Counted from the first letter of the stretch, positions 16,152 to 24,798 are shown. The stretch: 32,529 nucleotides of DNA from an uncultured Massilia sp. (GCA_946481275.1 CAMLMV010000061.1:1-32529), one strand, 5' to 3'. Made by a program: numbers and translations. The notes: generated from the letters alone by a model not told the origin.

Positions 16152-16865
16152 CTATTCCGGCACGTCGGCAGCTTTCTGGCCCAACAGTTCCAGCCGATAC
16201 CCCTGGCCGTACGCGGTGCGGATGCTGACGCCGCGTTCGGCGCCCAGCTGCAGCTTCTTGCGCAATTTGTACACGTGCTGTTCGATCGTGCGGCCGGCCA
16301 CCTCGCTGTCGGAACTCCAGATCGACGTGCCGATCGTCTCGCGCGAGATATACACGCCGGGCGAAGAGAACAACATCCACGCCAGGCCGAATTCGCGCGA
16401 CGTCAACATGATCGGCGTGCCGAGGTAGGCGAATTTGCTGCTTTCGCGGTCGAGTGAAAAACCGGCCAGTTCGATGCGACGGCGGGCGCTGCGCGGATTA
16501 CTGCGGCGCACCAGCGCATGTGCGCGCGCCAGCAATTCGACCGGCTCGAACGGCCTCACCAGCAGGTCGTCGGCGCCGGCATTGAGCACCAGCGCCGTCA
16601 TGTGGGCGTCACGCATGGGCGACATGGTGAGCACCGGCGTATCGTTGCCGGAACGGCAGTTCAGCCAGGACACGATGGCGTCGTCCGGCGTCGGTTCGAG
16701 GTCCAGGTCGATGAGGATCAGGTCGAATTTTTGCCGCAGCAACGCGCGGAACAGGACGACCTCGGACGTGAAGTGCGTGCATTCTGCACCGGTTTGCATG
16801 AATGCGGCACGGACGACTTTCAGAACGGCAGTGTTAGTTATCAGACATGCAATATTCATTCGCAT
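16152..16865 (-). CDS. OmpR-family response regulator, HrpG-like
   Basis: A 237-residue protein (ATG 16865; a second ATG at 16859): receiver domain ~1-120, winged-helix DNA-binding domain ~135-228 (SREFGLAWMLFSSPG, VAGRTIEQHVYKLRKKL, SIRTAYGQGYRL). The presumptive phosphoacceptor Asp53 is present, but the N-terminal acidic pair is replaced (LITNT, residues 9-12) and the conserved Lys is Arg104 (VRPF). Phosphorylation may therefore be weak or absent. No sensor kinase is adjacent. In Ralstonia and Xanthomonas the OmpR-type HrpG switches on the AraC activator HrpB/HrpX that binds PIP boxes. The nearby PIP boxes make that role plausible here, but it is inference from context. Confidence 0.8.
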   Translation of the reverse strand: MRMNIACLITNTAVLKVVRAAFMQTGAECTHFTSEVVLFRALLRQKFDLILIDLDLEPTPDDAIVSWLNCRSGNDTPVLTMSPMRDAHMTALVLNAGADDLLVRPFEPVELLARAHALVRRSNPRSARRRIELAGFSLDRESSKFAYLGTPIMLTSREFGLAWMLFSSPGVYISRETIGTSIWSSDSEVAGRTIEQHVYKLRKKLQLGAERGVSIRTAYGQGYRLELLGQKAADVPE

Positions 16866-16945
16866 CTTTAACTGAGCCCGATTGTTCGGTAGGGGCCACG
16901 CCGCTTGATGCGTGCCGGATGGCGGGGTCGACGTGAATGATGTCT

Positions 16946-16974
16946 ATCATAATTGCAAACCGTCATTTTGTCCT
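16946..16974 (-). promoter_or_regulatory. Candidate sigma-70 promoter of the HrpG-like gene
   Basis: On the minus strand AGGACA (16974-16969), 17-nt spacer, TATGAT (16951-16946). That is 4/6 and 5/6 matches to the sigma-70 consensus. The leader would be about 74 nt. A short dyad ATGAT-N4-ATCAT overlaps the -10 (16937-16950). Confidence 0.45.
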
Positions 16975-17062
16975 CTTGAAAGATCGCCGCCGTACCCCGT
17001 CCAATCGTGCCATGTCACGAAGGAAAGGCATGTTATAGTCGGTCATTTGACAGAATTGCCGA

Positions 17063-17077
17063 GACCGGAAACCGGTC
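17063..17077. promoter_or_regulatory. Perfect palindrome upstream of the stressosome operon
   Basis: GACCGG-AAA-CCGGTC, 40 nt before the rsbR start. A TATAGT -10-like hexamer lies at 17034-17039, with no good -35. The palindrome sits downstream of that -10, a position suited to a repressor site. Confidence 0.35.
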
Positions 17078-17116
17078 CGAACGGCATGACTAACCACTCC
17101 AAAAAAAGGAACACAG

Positions 17117-17986
17117 ATGACGACCCAGGACTACGCGAACCGCATCAGCCAGCTCATCCAGGATCACGAGGCCGGCATCGGCGCGGAATGGATCGAGCAG
17201 CTGGAAGCGCTGACGGTGCGTGCGAACGTCGTCTCGAAAGACCAGCTGCGCAGGCACTGCCAGCAGTTCCTGACCGCATTCGCCCAGGCCACGCGCGCCG
17301 GCGAGCTGCAGAACATCGATCACCGCTCGTGGGACGAGGTGCGCGACATCCTCAGCGAAATCTCGTCGACCCGCGCGAAAAACGGTTCGACGCCGAGCGA
17401 AACGGCGACCTTCGTGTTCTCGCTGAAGCAGCCGCTGTTTACCCGCATGAACGAGGGCTTCGCGAACGACCCGGCCGCGCTGGCGTCGGCCTCGTGGACC
17501 ATCGGCACGCTGCTCGACAAGATGGGCCTGTACACCATCGAGGTGTTCCAGCGCGCGCGCGACCAGATCATCGTGCGCCAGCAGCAGGAATTGCTCGAAT
17601 TGTCGACGCCCGTGGTAAAACTGTGGGAAGGCATCCTCGCGCTGCCGCTGATCGGCACGCTGGACTCGGCGCGCACGCAGGTCGTCATGGAGAACATCCT
17701 GCAGAAGATCGTCGACACGGGTGCCGCGATCGCCATCATCGACATCACCGGCGTGCCGACCGTCGACACGCTCGTCGCGCAGCACCTCATGAAAACGATC
17801 GCGGCCGCGCGCCTGATGGGTGCGGACTGCATCATCAGCGGCATCCGTCCGCAGATCGCGCAGACCATCGTGCACCTGGGCGTGAACCTGGAAGACGTCG
17901 TGACCAAGGCCACGCTGGCGGACGCGTTCCTCGTCGCGCTCGAGCGCACCGGCACGTCCGTCATCAAGCGCACCGCCCACGCATAA
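17117..17986 (+). CDS. rsbR: RsbR-type stressosome scaffold protein
   Basis: A 289-residue protein: an N-terminal sensory domain of the RsbR type (about 1-150, helical) and a C-terminal STAS domain (about 160-280). AIIDITGVPTVDT contains T218, which aligns with the phospho-Ser of the RsbS partner encoded next. RsbR and RsbS form the stressosome, a cytoplasmic complex that holds RsbT until stress triggers phosphorylation. The start has AAGGA 6 nt upstream. It is the first gene of a six-gene rightward operon. The N-terminal domain carries no recognisable cofactor motif, so the sensed signal is unknown. Confidence 0.9.
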   Translation: MTTQDYANRISQLIQDHEAGIGAEWIEQLEALTVRANVVSKDQLRRHCQQFLTAFAQATRAGELQNIDHRSWDEVRDILSEISSTRAKNGSTPSETATFVFSLKQPLFTRMNEGFANDPAALASASWTIGTLLDKMGLYTIEVFQRARDQIIVRQQQELLELSTPVVKLWEGILALPLIGTLDSARTQVVMENILQKIVDTGAAIAIIDITGVPTVDTLVAQHLMKTIAAARLMGADCIISGIRPQIAQTIVHLGVNLEDVVTKATLADAFLVALERTGTSVIKRTAHA

Positions 17987-17995
17987 GGACCGCGC

Positions 17996-18352
17996 ATGGA
18001 ACGCATCCCGATCCTCCGCATGGGCGACCTGCTGCTGGTGACGATCCAGGTCGACATGCACGACCGCCTGGCGATGACCCTGCAGGACGACCTCACCGAA
18101 CGCATCGTGCGCGACCGCGCCAAGGGCGTCCTGATCGACATCTCCGCGCTCGACCTGGTGGACTCGTTCATCGGCCGCATGATCAGCAACACGGCCGCGA
18201 TGGCGCGCGTGCTCGACGCGCAGACCGTGGTGGTCGGCATGCAGCCGGCCGTCGCGATCACGCTGGTCGAGCTGGGTCTCACGCTGCACGGCGTGAAGAC
18301 GGCACTCAACGTCGAGAAGGGCATGGCCCTGTTGGGAAAGACTAACTTTTGA
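17996..18352 (+). CDS. rsbS: RsbS-type STAS antagonist
   Basis: A 118-residue single STAS domain. LDLVDSFIGRM holds Ser57, the site matching the RsbT-phosphorylated serine of Bacillus RsbS. It binds and restrains RsbT in the stressosome core. The gene starts 9 nt after rsbR with AAGGA about 7 nt upstream. Its TGA (18350-18352) shares a base with the ATG of the next gene, implying translational coupling. Confidence 0.92.
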   Translation: MERIPILRMGDLLLVTIQVDMHDRLAMTLQDDLTERIVRDRAKGVLIDISALDLVDSFIGRMISNTAAMARVLDAQTVVVGMQPAVAITLVELGLTLHGVKTALNVEKGMALLGKTNF

Positions 18353-18819
18353 TGAGCGCTGCTCTCAACAACGCGGTGGTCTTCGAGTCCGCACTGCTCG
18401 AGCGGCACCGCCAGGACCGCCTTGACCGCACGGCGCTGCCGCTGCGGTCGGACGAGGACGTCGTCGCGCTGCGCAAGCACGTGCGCGAGCGGGCCGTCGC
18501 GATCGCGCTGTCGCTCGTCGACCAGACCAAGCTGGTAACGGCGGCCAGCGAACTGGCGCGCAACACGCTCAAGTACGGCGGCGGCGGCATGGTCTACCTC
18601 GATGCGCTGACGGACGGCTTCCGCAAGGGCGTCGGCCTGATCTTCATCGATAACGGTCCCGGCATCCCGGACCTCGAGATGGCGCTGCGCGACGGCTACA
18701 CGACGGGCGGCGGCCTGGGGCTCGGCCTCGGCGGCTCGAAGCGCCTCGTCGACGAATTCGACATCGATTCCCGCGCGGGAGAGGGCACTGCGGTGTCGGT
18801 CGTCAAATGGAAACGCTGA
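18352..18819 (+). CDS. rsbT: RsbT-type switch serine/threonine kinase
   Basis: A 155-residue GHKL ATPase with an N-box (ELARNTLKYGGGG), DNGPGI and a glycine-rich lid (TTGGGLGLGLGGSKRLVDEF). ATG 18352 overlaps the rsbS stop; an in-frame TTG at 18349 is less likely. RsbT phosphorylates RsbS and RsbR, is released and then acts on a downstream partner. In Bacillus that partner is the RsbU phosphatase, which is not encoded here. The candidate partners in this operon are the fused phosphatase and the two histidine kinases. The 3' end overlaps the next gene by 13 nt. Confidence 0.93.
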   Translation: MSAALNNAVVFESALLERHRQDRLDRTALPLRSDEDVVALRKHVRERAVAIALSLVDQTKLVTAASELARNTLKYGGGGMVYLDALTDGFRKGVGLIFIDNGPGIPDLEMALRDGYTTGGGLGLGLGGSKRLVDEFDIDSRAGEGTAVSVVKWKR

Positions 18820-19835
18820 TCAGTTCGCTGTCCCCGCAGCTCAACTTCGCCATCACCCACGCCAGCGACGTCTCCGCCGCGCGCCGCGCGGGGCAGAAGC
18901 TGGCGGATGCGCTCGGCTTCGACGACGTCAAGGCCGGCCGCCTCGCGATCATCATCACGGAAGCGGCCACCAACATCCTCAAGCACGCGGGCGAAGGCAC
19001 CGTCACGATCATGCGCACGCAGTCCGGTGTCGCGATGCCGGGCGTGGACGTCGTCGCCGTCGACAACGGGCCCGGCATCGCCGACCTCGAATTCTCCCTG
19101 CGCGACGGCGTGTCGACGGCCGGCACGGCGGGCACGGGCCTCGGCGCGCTGCGCCGCCAGGCCGACGAATTCGACGCGTGGACCCAGCACGGCCGCGGCA
19201 GCGCGTTCTTCATGCGCATCTGGCAGGGCGCCGTGCCGCCGGAACCCTGCGGCGTCGAAGTGGGCGCGCTGTGCACGCCCCTCGCGGGCGAGGACGAGTC
19301 CGGCGACGGCTGGGGCGTCACCTGCGACCTCGATGGCGCGACCCTCGTCGGCGTGGACGGACTCGGTCACGGACCCGAAGCGGCGAAGGCCGCCGCCGGC
19401 GCCATCCGGGCGCTGGAAAAACGGCCGGCCGCCCAGCCTTCCGAGGTGCTGCACACGGCGCACGAACTGCTGCGCATCACGCGCGGCGCGGCGATGTCCG
19501 TGGCAAGGATCGACTACAGCGGCGACGACATACGCTTTGCCGGCATCGGCAACGTGGCCGCCGTCGTCCATGACGGCGCGGCGCGGCGCGCGCTCGTCTC
19601 GCACAACGGCATCGTCGGCCACAACATGCGCAAGGTGCAGGAATTCACCGCGCCGTTCCCGCCCGGCGCGCTGTGCGTGCTGGCCTCGGACGGCATCCAG
19701 ACCCAGTGGGACCTGGCCGCGTATCCGGGCCTGCATGTGCATGCGCCCGCGCTCGTGGCGGCCGTGCTGATGCGCGACTTCATCCGCCGCCGCGACGATG
19801 CGATGGTGCTGGTCGCGCGCCGGAGAACGTCATGA
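18807..19835 (+). CDS. Fused RsbT-like kinase / PP2C-type phosphatase (RsbX-like)
   Basis: A 342-residue fusion. Residues ~1-135 are a GHKL anti-sigma-type kinase domain (EAATNILKHAGEG, VDNGPGIADLE, GTGLGALRRQADEF). Residues ~150-340 are a small PP2C/SpoIIE-type phosphatase (WGVTCDLDG, LVGVDGLGHGPEAAKAA, FAGIGNVAA, LASDGI), keeping the metal-binding Asp positions. In Bacillus, RsbX is a free phosphatase that resets RsbR/RsbS. Here reset and a second kinase are joined in one chain. ATG 18807 lies inside rsbT, and the stop overlaps the next start as ATGA. Confidence 0.88.
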   Translation: METLISSLSPQLNFAITHASDVSAARRAGQKLADALGFDDVKAGRLAIIITEAATNILKHAGEGTVTIMRTQSGVAMPGVDVVAVDNGPGIADLEFSLRDGVSTAGTAGTGLGALRRQADEFDAWTQHGRGSAFFMRIWQGAVPPEPCGVEVGALCTPLAGEDESGDGWGVTCDLDGATLVGVDGLGHGPEAAKAAAGAIRALEKRPAAQPSEVLHTAHELLRITRGAAMSVARIDYSGDDIRFAGIGNVAAVVHDGAARRALVSHNGIVGHNMRKVQEFTAPFPPGALCVLASDGIQTQWDLAAYPGLHVHAPALVAAVLMRDFIRRRDDAMVLVARRRTS

Positions 19836-21169
19836 ACGTCCAGCGCATCCTGGCCGTGGGCCTCGACGACGAGCAGGACGTCGTGCTCGTGCGCCAGCGC
19901 GCGCGCCAGGTCTCGCACCTGCTCGGGTTCTCGCAGCAGGACCAGGTGCGCGTCGCCACCGCCGTCTCGGAAGTGGCGCGCGGCGCCAGCCAGGCCGGTT
20001 TCGGCGGCCGTGCCGCGTTCTTCATCCGCGAGACGGGCCGGCGCCAGTCGCTCGAGGTGACGATCAGCGGCGGCAAGGGCGCGCGGGGCGCGCTGCCGGA
20101 CGATGCCGTCGTCACGGCGCATCGCCTGATGGACGAGTGCGACGTCGCGCAGGACGCCCAGGGTGCGGGCGTGATCACGATGCGCAAGGCGTTGCCGCCG
20201 CAGCTGTGGGTCGACAATGCGCGCCTGGCGGAGATCGCGGCGCAGCTGGCCAAGGACAGCCCCGTCGCGAACACGTACAACGAACTGCAGCTGCAGAACC
20301 GCGAACTGGTCACCACGCTGGCCGAGCTGCGCGAGCGCCAGGAAGACCTGCTGTCGCTGACGCGCGAGCTGGAAGACACGAACCGCGGCATCGTCGCGCT
20401 GTATGCGGAGATCGAGGACAAGGCCGAGCGTTTGCGCCGCGCCGACGAGATGAAGTCGCGTTTCCTGTCGAACACGAGCCACGAGCTGCGCACGCCGCTG
20501 TCGTCGATCCGCGCGCTGGCCAAGCTGCTGCTGGACCGCATGGACGGCGACCTGACGCCGGAGCAGGAACGGCAGGTGCGGTTCATCGAGGCCGCCGCGT
20601 CCGACCTGTCGGAACTCGTCAACGACCTGCTCGACCTGGCCAAGATCGAGGCGGGCCGCGTCGAGGTGGTGGTGGCGCCCGTCGTCGTGGACAACCTGTT
20701 CCGCGCGCTCAAGGGCATGCTCCGTCCGCTCGTCGACGAGGCGCGGGTCGACCTGATCTTCGAACCGTGCGACTATACCGGGGCATTCGATTCGGACGAG
20801 GGCAAGATCTCGCAGGTGCTGCGCAACTTCATCTCGAACGCCCTGAAATTCACCGAGCAGGGCGCGGTGCGCGTGTCGGCCTTCCATGACCCCGGGGCCG
20901 ACACCATCACGTTTGCGGTGGCCGACACCGGGATCGGCATCAGCCCGGAGAACCTGCAGTTGATCTTCGAAGAGTTCAGCCAGATCGAACACCCGCTGCA
21001 GCGGCGCAGCAAGGGCACGGGTCTCGGCCTGCCCCTGTGCCGCAAGCTCGCGGATCTACTCGGCGGCCGCGTGGACGTGGTCAGCCAGCCCGGCGTCGGC
21101 TCCACCTTCAGCCTCGTGCTGCCGCGTCTCTTCCCGGCCCAAACTGTGCAGCGCAACGCTGGAACCTGA
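19832..21169 (+). CDS. Soluble histidine kinase with degenerate RsbT-like N-terminal domain
   Basis: A 445-residue protein starting at the ATGA overlap. Residues ~1-135 resemble the GHKL fold of RsbT (RVATAVSEVARGASQAGFGG, GAGVITMRKA) but lack the N-box Asn and any DxGxG motif, so this part probably does not bind ATP. A coiled coil follows (~150-205), then HisKA with H217 (SHELRTPLSSIR) and HATPase_c (NFISNALKF, DTGIGI, GTGLGLPL). No membrane segment is present. It probably receives the stressosome signal through its N-terminus and passes phosphate to the hybrid kinase encoded next; this is inference from order and domains. Confidence 0.88.
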   Translation: MNVQRILAVGLDDEQDVVLVRQRARQVSHLLGFSQQDQVRVATAVSEVARGASQAGFGGRAAFFIRETGRRQSLEVTISGGKGARGALPDDAVVTAHRLMDECDVAQDAQGAGVITMRKALPPQLWVDNARLAEIAAQLAKDSPVANTYNELQLQNRELVTTLAELRERQEDLLSLTRELEDTNRGIVALYAEIEDKAERLRRADEMKSRFLSNTSHELRTPLSSIRALAKLLLDRMDGDLTPEQERQVRFIEAAASDLSELVNDLLDLAKIEAGRVEVVVAPVVVDNLFRALKGMLRPLVDEARVDLIFEPCDYTGAFDSDEGKISQVLRNFISNALKFTEQGAVRVSAFHDPGADTITFAVADTGIGISPENLQLIFEEFSQIEHPLQRRSKGTGLGLPLCRKLADLLGGRVDVVSQPGVGSTFSLVLPRLFPAQTVQRNAGT

Positions 21170-21179
21170 GGAACGCAAC

Positions 21180-23072
21180 ATGACTACCCCGACTTTGATC
21201 CTCAACGTCGACGACAACGACGGCGCCCGCTACGCCAAGACGCGGATCCTGCAGAGCGCCGGCTTCGACGTCGTCGAGGCGAGCAACGGCACCGATGCGA
21301 TCGCCGTCGTCAAGCGCGGCGGCGTCGCGCTCGTGCTGCTCGACGTGAAGCTCCCGGACATCAACGGCATCGAGGTGTGCCGCCGCATCAAGGCCGACCC
21401 GGACAGCGCGATGGTCCTCGTGCTGCAGACGTCGGCCGCGCTGACGGGCCGCGCCGACAAGATCCGCGGCCTGGAGGGCGGCGCCGACAACTATCTCGCC
21501 GCGCCGATCGAGGCCGACGAGCTGGTCGCCAACGTCAACGCGCTGCTGCGCATGCGCCAGACCCAGAGCGCCCTGCGCGACAGCGAGGAGCGTTTCCGCC
21601 AGCTCACGGACAACATCGAGGACGTGTTCTGGATGTTCTCGGTGCCGGCGCGCGCGCTCGAATACGTGAGCCCCGCCTACGCGACGATCTGGGGCCGCCC
21701 CATCGACACCCTGGAGCGCGAGCCGGGCAGCTGGCTCACGGCCGTGCATCCGGACGACCGCGCCTACGTCGCGTCGCTGTGGGATGCGCTGCAGGCCGCG
21801 CCGCACTACGAAGCCGAATTCCGCGTGGTGATGCCGGACGGCTCGCAGCGCTGGGTGCGCGACCGCCTGTTTCCCGTGCGCGACCGGCGCGACGAGGTGT
21901 ATCGCGTCGCGCGCGTGACGAGCGACATCACGCGCCGCAAGGAGATGGAAGCGCTGCTGCGCGCGGCGGACGCCAACAAGAACGAATTCCTCGCGACGCT
22001 CGCGCACGAGCTGCGCAATCCGCTGTCGCCGATCCGCAATGCGGCGGCGCTGCTGGGCGCCTCCGGCAGCGGCGCCAACGAGCACCAGGCGCGCGCGCGC
22101 GACGTCATCACGCGCCAGGTCGACCACCTTGCCCACCTCGTCGACGACCTGCTCGACGTGGCGCGCATTTCCGAAGGCAAGATCGTGCTGCGCCAGGAAG
22201 AGGTCGAGCTGAAAGGCGTGATCGCGCAGGCGGTCGAGACGGCCGGACCGCTGATCGCGGCGCGCGAACACAAGCTGGAAGTCGTCCAGCCGGACCGCGA
22301 GATCTGGCTGATGGGCGACCCGGTGCGCCTCGCGCAATCGATGGGCAACCTGCTGCACAACGCGGCCAAGTTCACGCCCAAGGGCGGCCGGATCAAGGTC
22401 GAGGTGACGCTCGCCGACGCGGTCGTGCGGATCGCCGTGCAGGACAACGGCATCGGCATCGCCGAGGACAACCTGTCGCGCATCTTCGGCATGTTCGCGC
22501 AGGCTGCGGTGCCGCCGGACCGCGCGCCGGAAGGCCTCGGCATCGGCCTGTCGCTCGTCTCGCGCCTGCTCGAGATGCACGGCGGCCGGCTGTCCGCCAC
22601 GAGCCCGGGCATCGGCCTCGGCTCCACGTTCACCGTCGAGCTGCCGGTGCTGCGCACGGCGGAGCAGGGCGCACAGGCGGCCCAGGCGCCGTCCGGCGCG
22701 CCGGCGCCCGCGTCGGGCGGCCGCAAGATCCTGCTCGTCGACGACAACGTCGATGCGATGGAGATGATGGCCTTCCTGCTGGCCGAGATGGGCTACGAGG
22801 CGCATACGACGGCGGACGCGGGCAACCTCGTGCAGATGGCGCTGGAGCTGCGCCCGGACGTGATCGTGCTCGACATCGGCCTGCCGGGCGTGGACGGCTA
22901 CGAGCTGGCGCGCATGCTCAAGCAGCATCCGCAGCTGGCCTCGACCCGCCTTGTCGCGCATACCGGCTACGGTTCGCCGGAAGACCGGCGCAAGGCGCAG
23001 GAGGCGGGGTTCGATGCGCACCTCGTCAAGCCGGCGGAGCTGGAGGATCTGGAAAAGGCCCTGCAGGGTTGA
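21180..23072 (+). CDS. Hybrid histidine kinase REC-PAS-HisKA-HATPase-REC
   Basis: A 630-residue soluble protein. REC1 (~5-125) has D55 but Ala in place of the conserved Lys (YLAAPIE). A PAS domain (~135-255) follows, then HisKA with H276 (AHELRNPLSPIRN), HATPase_c (NLLHNAAKF, DNGIGI, GLGIGLSLVSRLLEMHGG) and REC2 (~515-630) with D565 and an intact VKPAE Lys. It starts 10 nt after the previous gene with GAGGA upstream and ends the operon. No DNA-binding or enzymatic output domain is present, so the phosphate must pass to a regulator encoded elsewhere. Confidence 0.92.
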   Translation: MTTPTLILNVDDNDGARYAKTRILQSAGFDVVEASNGTDAIAVVKRGGVALVLLDVKLPDINGIEVCRRIKADPDSAMVLVLQTSAALTGRADKIRGLEGGADNYLAAPIEADELVANVNALLRMRQTQSALRDSEERFRQLTDNIEDVFWMFSVPARALEYVSPAYATIWGRPIDTLEREPGSWLTAVHPDDRAYVASLWDALQAAPHYEAEFRVVMPDGSQRWVRDRLFPVRDRRDEVYRVARVTSDITRRKEMEALLRAADANKNEFLATLAHELRNPLSPIRNAAALLGASGSGANEHQARARDVITRQVDHLAHLVDDLLDVARISEGKIVLRQEEVELKGVIAQAVETAGPLIAAREHKLEVVQPDREIWLMGDPVRLAQSMGNLLHNAAKFTPKGGRIKVEVTLADAVVRIAVQDNGIGIAEDNLSRIFGMFAQAAVPPDRAPEGLGIGLSLVSRLLEMHGGRLSATSPGIGLGSTFTVELPVLRTAEQGAQAAQAPSGAPAPASGGRKILLVDDNVDAMEMMAFLLAEMGYEAHTTADAGNLVQMALELRPDVIVLDIGLPGVDGYELARMLKQHPQLASTRLVAHTGYGSPEDRRKAQEAGFDAHLVKPAELEDLEKALQG

Positions 23073-23075
23073 TGC

Positions 23076-23095
23076 TACGTGCGCCAGCGCACGTA
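23076..23095. repeat. Perfect hairpin after the stressosome operon
   Basis: TACGTGCGC-CA-GCGCACGTA, 9-bp arms, starting 3 nt after the hybrid-kinase stop. There is no T-tract, so it is either a Rho-assisted transcript end or an operator for the small gene at 23152. Confidence 0.55.
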
Positions 23096-23151
23096 CATCC
23101 GCACGCCATCGGCCTAATCTGGCGCCATCATTGTCACCGATGGAGGCCATC

Positions 23152-23340
23152 ATGCCCAAGGGAGCCAGCCCGAAACGCGAGCGCGAGTACAAGAAGCTCG
23201 AGACGGAATTCAAGAAGGAACACCGCTATCCCGGCCGCGAGGAAGAGGTCGCGTCGCGCATCGTGAACAAGCAGCGCGCGGAGCACGGCGAAACGAAGCA
23301 GTCGTCGAGCGGCGGCTCGAAACAGTCGGCCAAAAAATAA
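23152..23340 (+). CDS. Small highly charged protein (KRER/NKxRAExGE type)
   Basis: A 62-residue lysine- and glutamate-rich protein: MPKGASPKREREYKKLE at the start, then ASRIVNKQRAEHGETK and a Ser/Gly/Lys tail. ATG 23152 has GGAG about 8 nt upstream. It matches a family of short proteins often labelled plasmid stabilisation proteins in Pseudomonas and relatives, though that label is not backed by known function. No signal peptide or membrane segment. It ends directly at the bidirectional terminator. Confidence 0.75.
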   Translation: MPKGASPKREREYKKLETEFKKEHRYPGREEEVASRIVNKQRAEHGETKQSSSGGSKQSAKK

Positions 23341-23365
23341 GGCCTCCCTGTCCCGGGAGGCCTTT
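23341..23365. terminator. Bidirectional terminator between convergent genes
   Basis: GGCCTCCC (23341-23348) pairs with GGGAGGCC (23355-23362) around a 6-nt loop. TTT follows on the plus strand and an A-rich run (AAAAAATAA) precedes it, serving as the T-tract for the minus strand. Confidence 0.85.
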
Positions 23366-23379
23366 GTGCGCAGGAACGG

Positions 23380-24798
23380 TTACTTGTCGGTGACCGTGAA
23401 GTCCCCGTACGCCTTCAACTGCTCGCCGACGGCCTTCGAATCGCCCACCACGACGATGGACTGGTTCTCCGGCGCGAAGTACTTCTTCGCCACGTCGCGC
23501 ACCTGTTCCGGCGTGACCTTTTCGATCAGCGGGACGTACTGGCCGAGGAACTCGGCCGGCAGGCCCACGAGCCAGTTGGCGGCCAGCGTGTTCGCGACGG
23601 CGCGCTGCATCTGGTTGCTGAGCAGGTAGCCGCCCGCCACGTAGCGCTTGTGCATCTTCATCTCGTCCGCCGGGACGAGGTCCGCGCCGATGCGCTTGTA
23701 CTCGTTGAAGTACTCGGTCAGCGCGGCGCCCGTGACTTCGTTGCGCACGTCCGCGCCGCCGACGATGCCGCCGCCTTCGCGCAGCAGGCGCGCACCGGCC
23801 GAGGCGCCGTAGGTATAACCCTTTTCCTCGCGCAGCTTGATGTTCACGCGGCTCGAAAAACCGCCGCCCAGGATCGTGCTGGCCAGGCGCAGCGGGATCT
23901 GGTCGCTGCTTGTGGCGGCGATGCCGGGACTGCCCAGGCGGATCGTCGACTGCACGCTGCCGCCGCGTTCCAGCAGCAGGTGCACGGGCTTCGCCGTGGC
24001 CGGGGCCCTGGGCACCTCGGCCGTCGCCGGGCCGCTTCCTTTCCAGTCGCCGAACGCCTTCTGGGCGAGCTTCAGCGCGTCCGCTTCCTTGATGCGGCCC
24101 GTGATCACGAGCAGCGCGCGCTCCGGGCGGAAGCGCTTCGCGTGCTCGGCGCGCAGCAGGTCCTGCGTGGTCGATTCGATCGCTTCGGCCGTCGGCGTCA
24201 TGTGGCCGTACGGGTGGTCGCCGTAGATCGCGCGGCTGATGGCGCGTTCGGCGCGGAAGCGCGGCGTCGTCTCGGACACGCGCAGGCTTTGCAGCGCGTT
24301 CGCCTTGGCCAGCGCCACTTCGTTCCCGGGGAAGGACGGCGTGCGCGCGACTTCGGCCAGCAGCTGCATCATCGGGCCGGCCTGCGACGCGAGCGCGCTG
24401 GCGTGCACCGAGATGCCGTCCGCACTGGGGCTGGCGGCCACGGAACCGCCCATGCCCTGCGCCGCTTCCGCGATCGCGCGCGAGTCGCGTTTGGCCGTGC
24501 CTTCGTTCAGCAGGCCGGCCAGCAGTTCGGCGAAGCCCGGATGTTTCGCATCGTCGGCGGCGAAGCCGGCGTCGCGCACGGCCAGCACCATGTCCACGCG
24601 CGGGATGCCCGTGCGCGGCACGATCCACACCTGCAGGCCGTTCGACAAGGTCTTCTTGCCGATGTGCGGGACGGGCAGGGGTTTGTCTTTCGCATAGGCC
24701 GGCATGGCGGCCGGCATCGTTTCCTTCGGCACGTCCGCGGCAAAGGCCGGGTGGGCGAACAAAGCACCCACGATCATCGTCAGCATCAGTTGTTTCAT
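23380..24798 (-). CDS. M16 peptidase family protein, non-catalytic subunit
   Basis: A 472-residue protein with a Sec signal peptide (MKQLMLTMIVGALFAHPAFA). It has the M16 two-domain fold, but where HxxEH should lie it reads GFAELLAGLL, so the zinc site is absent. It keeps the Arg/Tyr segment typical of the partner half (FSSRVNIKLREEKGYTYGA). M16B enzymes often work as heterodimers of one catalytic and one Arg/Tyr-bearing subunit, and the upstream gene supplies the catalytic one. ATG 24798 has GAGGAG about 8 nt upstream and follows the previous stop by 11 nt. Confidence 0.9.
   Translation of the reverse strand: MKQLMLTMIVGALFAHPAFAADVPKETMPAAMPAYAKDKPLPVPHIGKKTLSNGLQVWIVPRTGIPRVDMVLAVRDAGFAADDAKHPGFAELLAGLLNEGTAKRDSRAIAEAAQGMGGSVAASPSADGISVHASALASQAGPMMQLLAEVARTPSFPGNEVALAKANALQSLRVSETTPRFRAERAISRAIYGDHPYGHMTPTAEAIESTTQDLLRAEHAKRFRPERALLVITGRIKEADALKLAQKAFGDWKGSGPATAEVPRAPATAKPVHLLLERGGSVQSTIRLGSPGIAATSSDQIPLRLASTILGGGFSSRVNIKLREEKGYTYGASAGARLLREGGGIVGGADVRNEVTGAALTEYFNEYKRIGADLVPADEMKMHKRYVAGGYLLSNQMQRAVANTLAANWLVGLPAEFLGQYVPLIEKVTPEQVRDVAKKYFAPENQSIVVVGDSKAVGEQLKAYGDFTVTDK

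Noticed and set aside
17090..18480. Long antisense frames across rsbR and rsbS
   Set aside because: They lie opposite well-recognised STAS genes and yield no domain.
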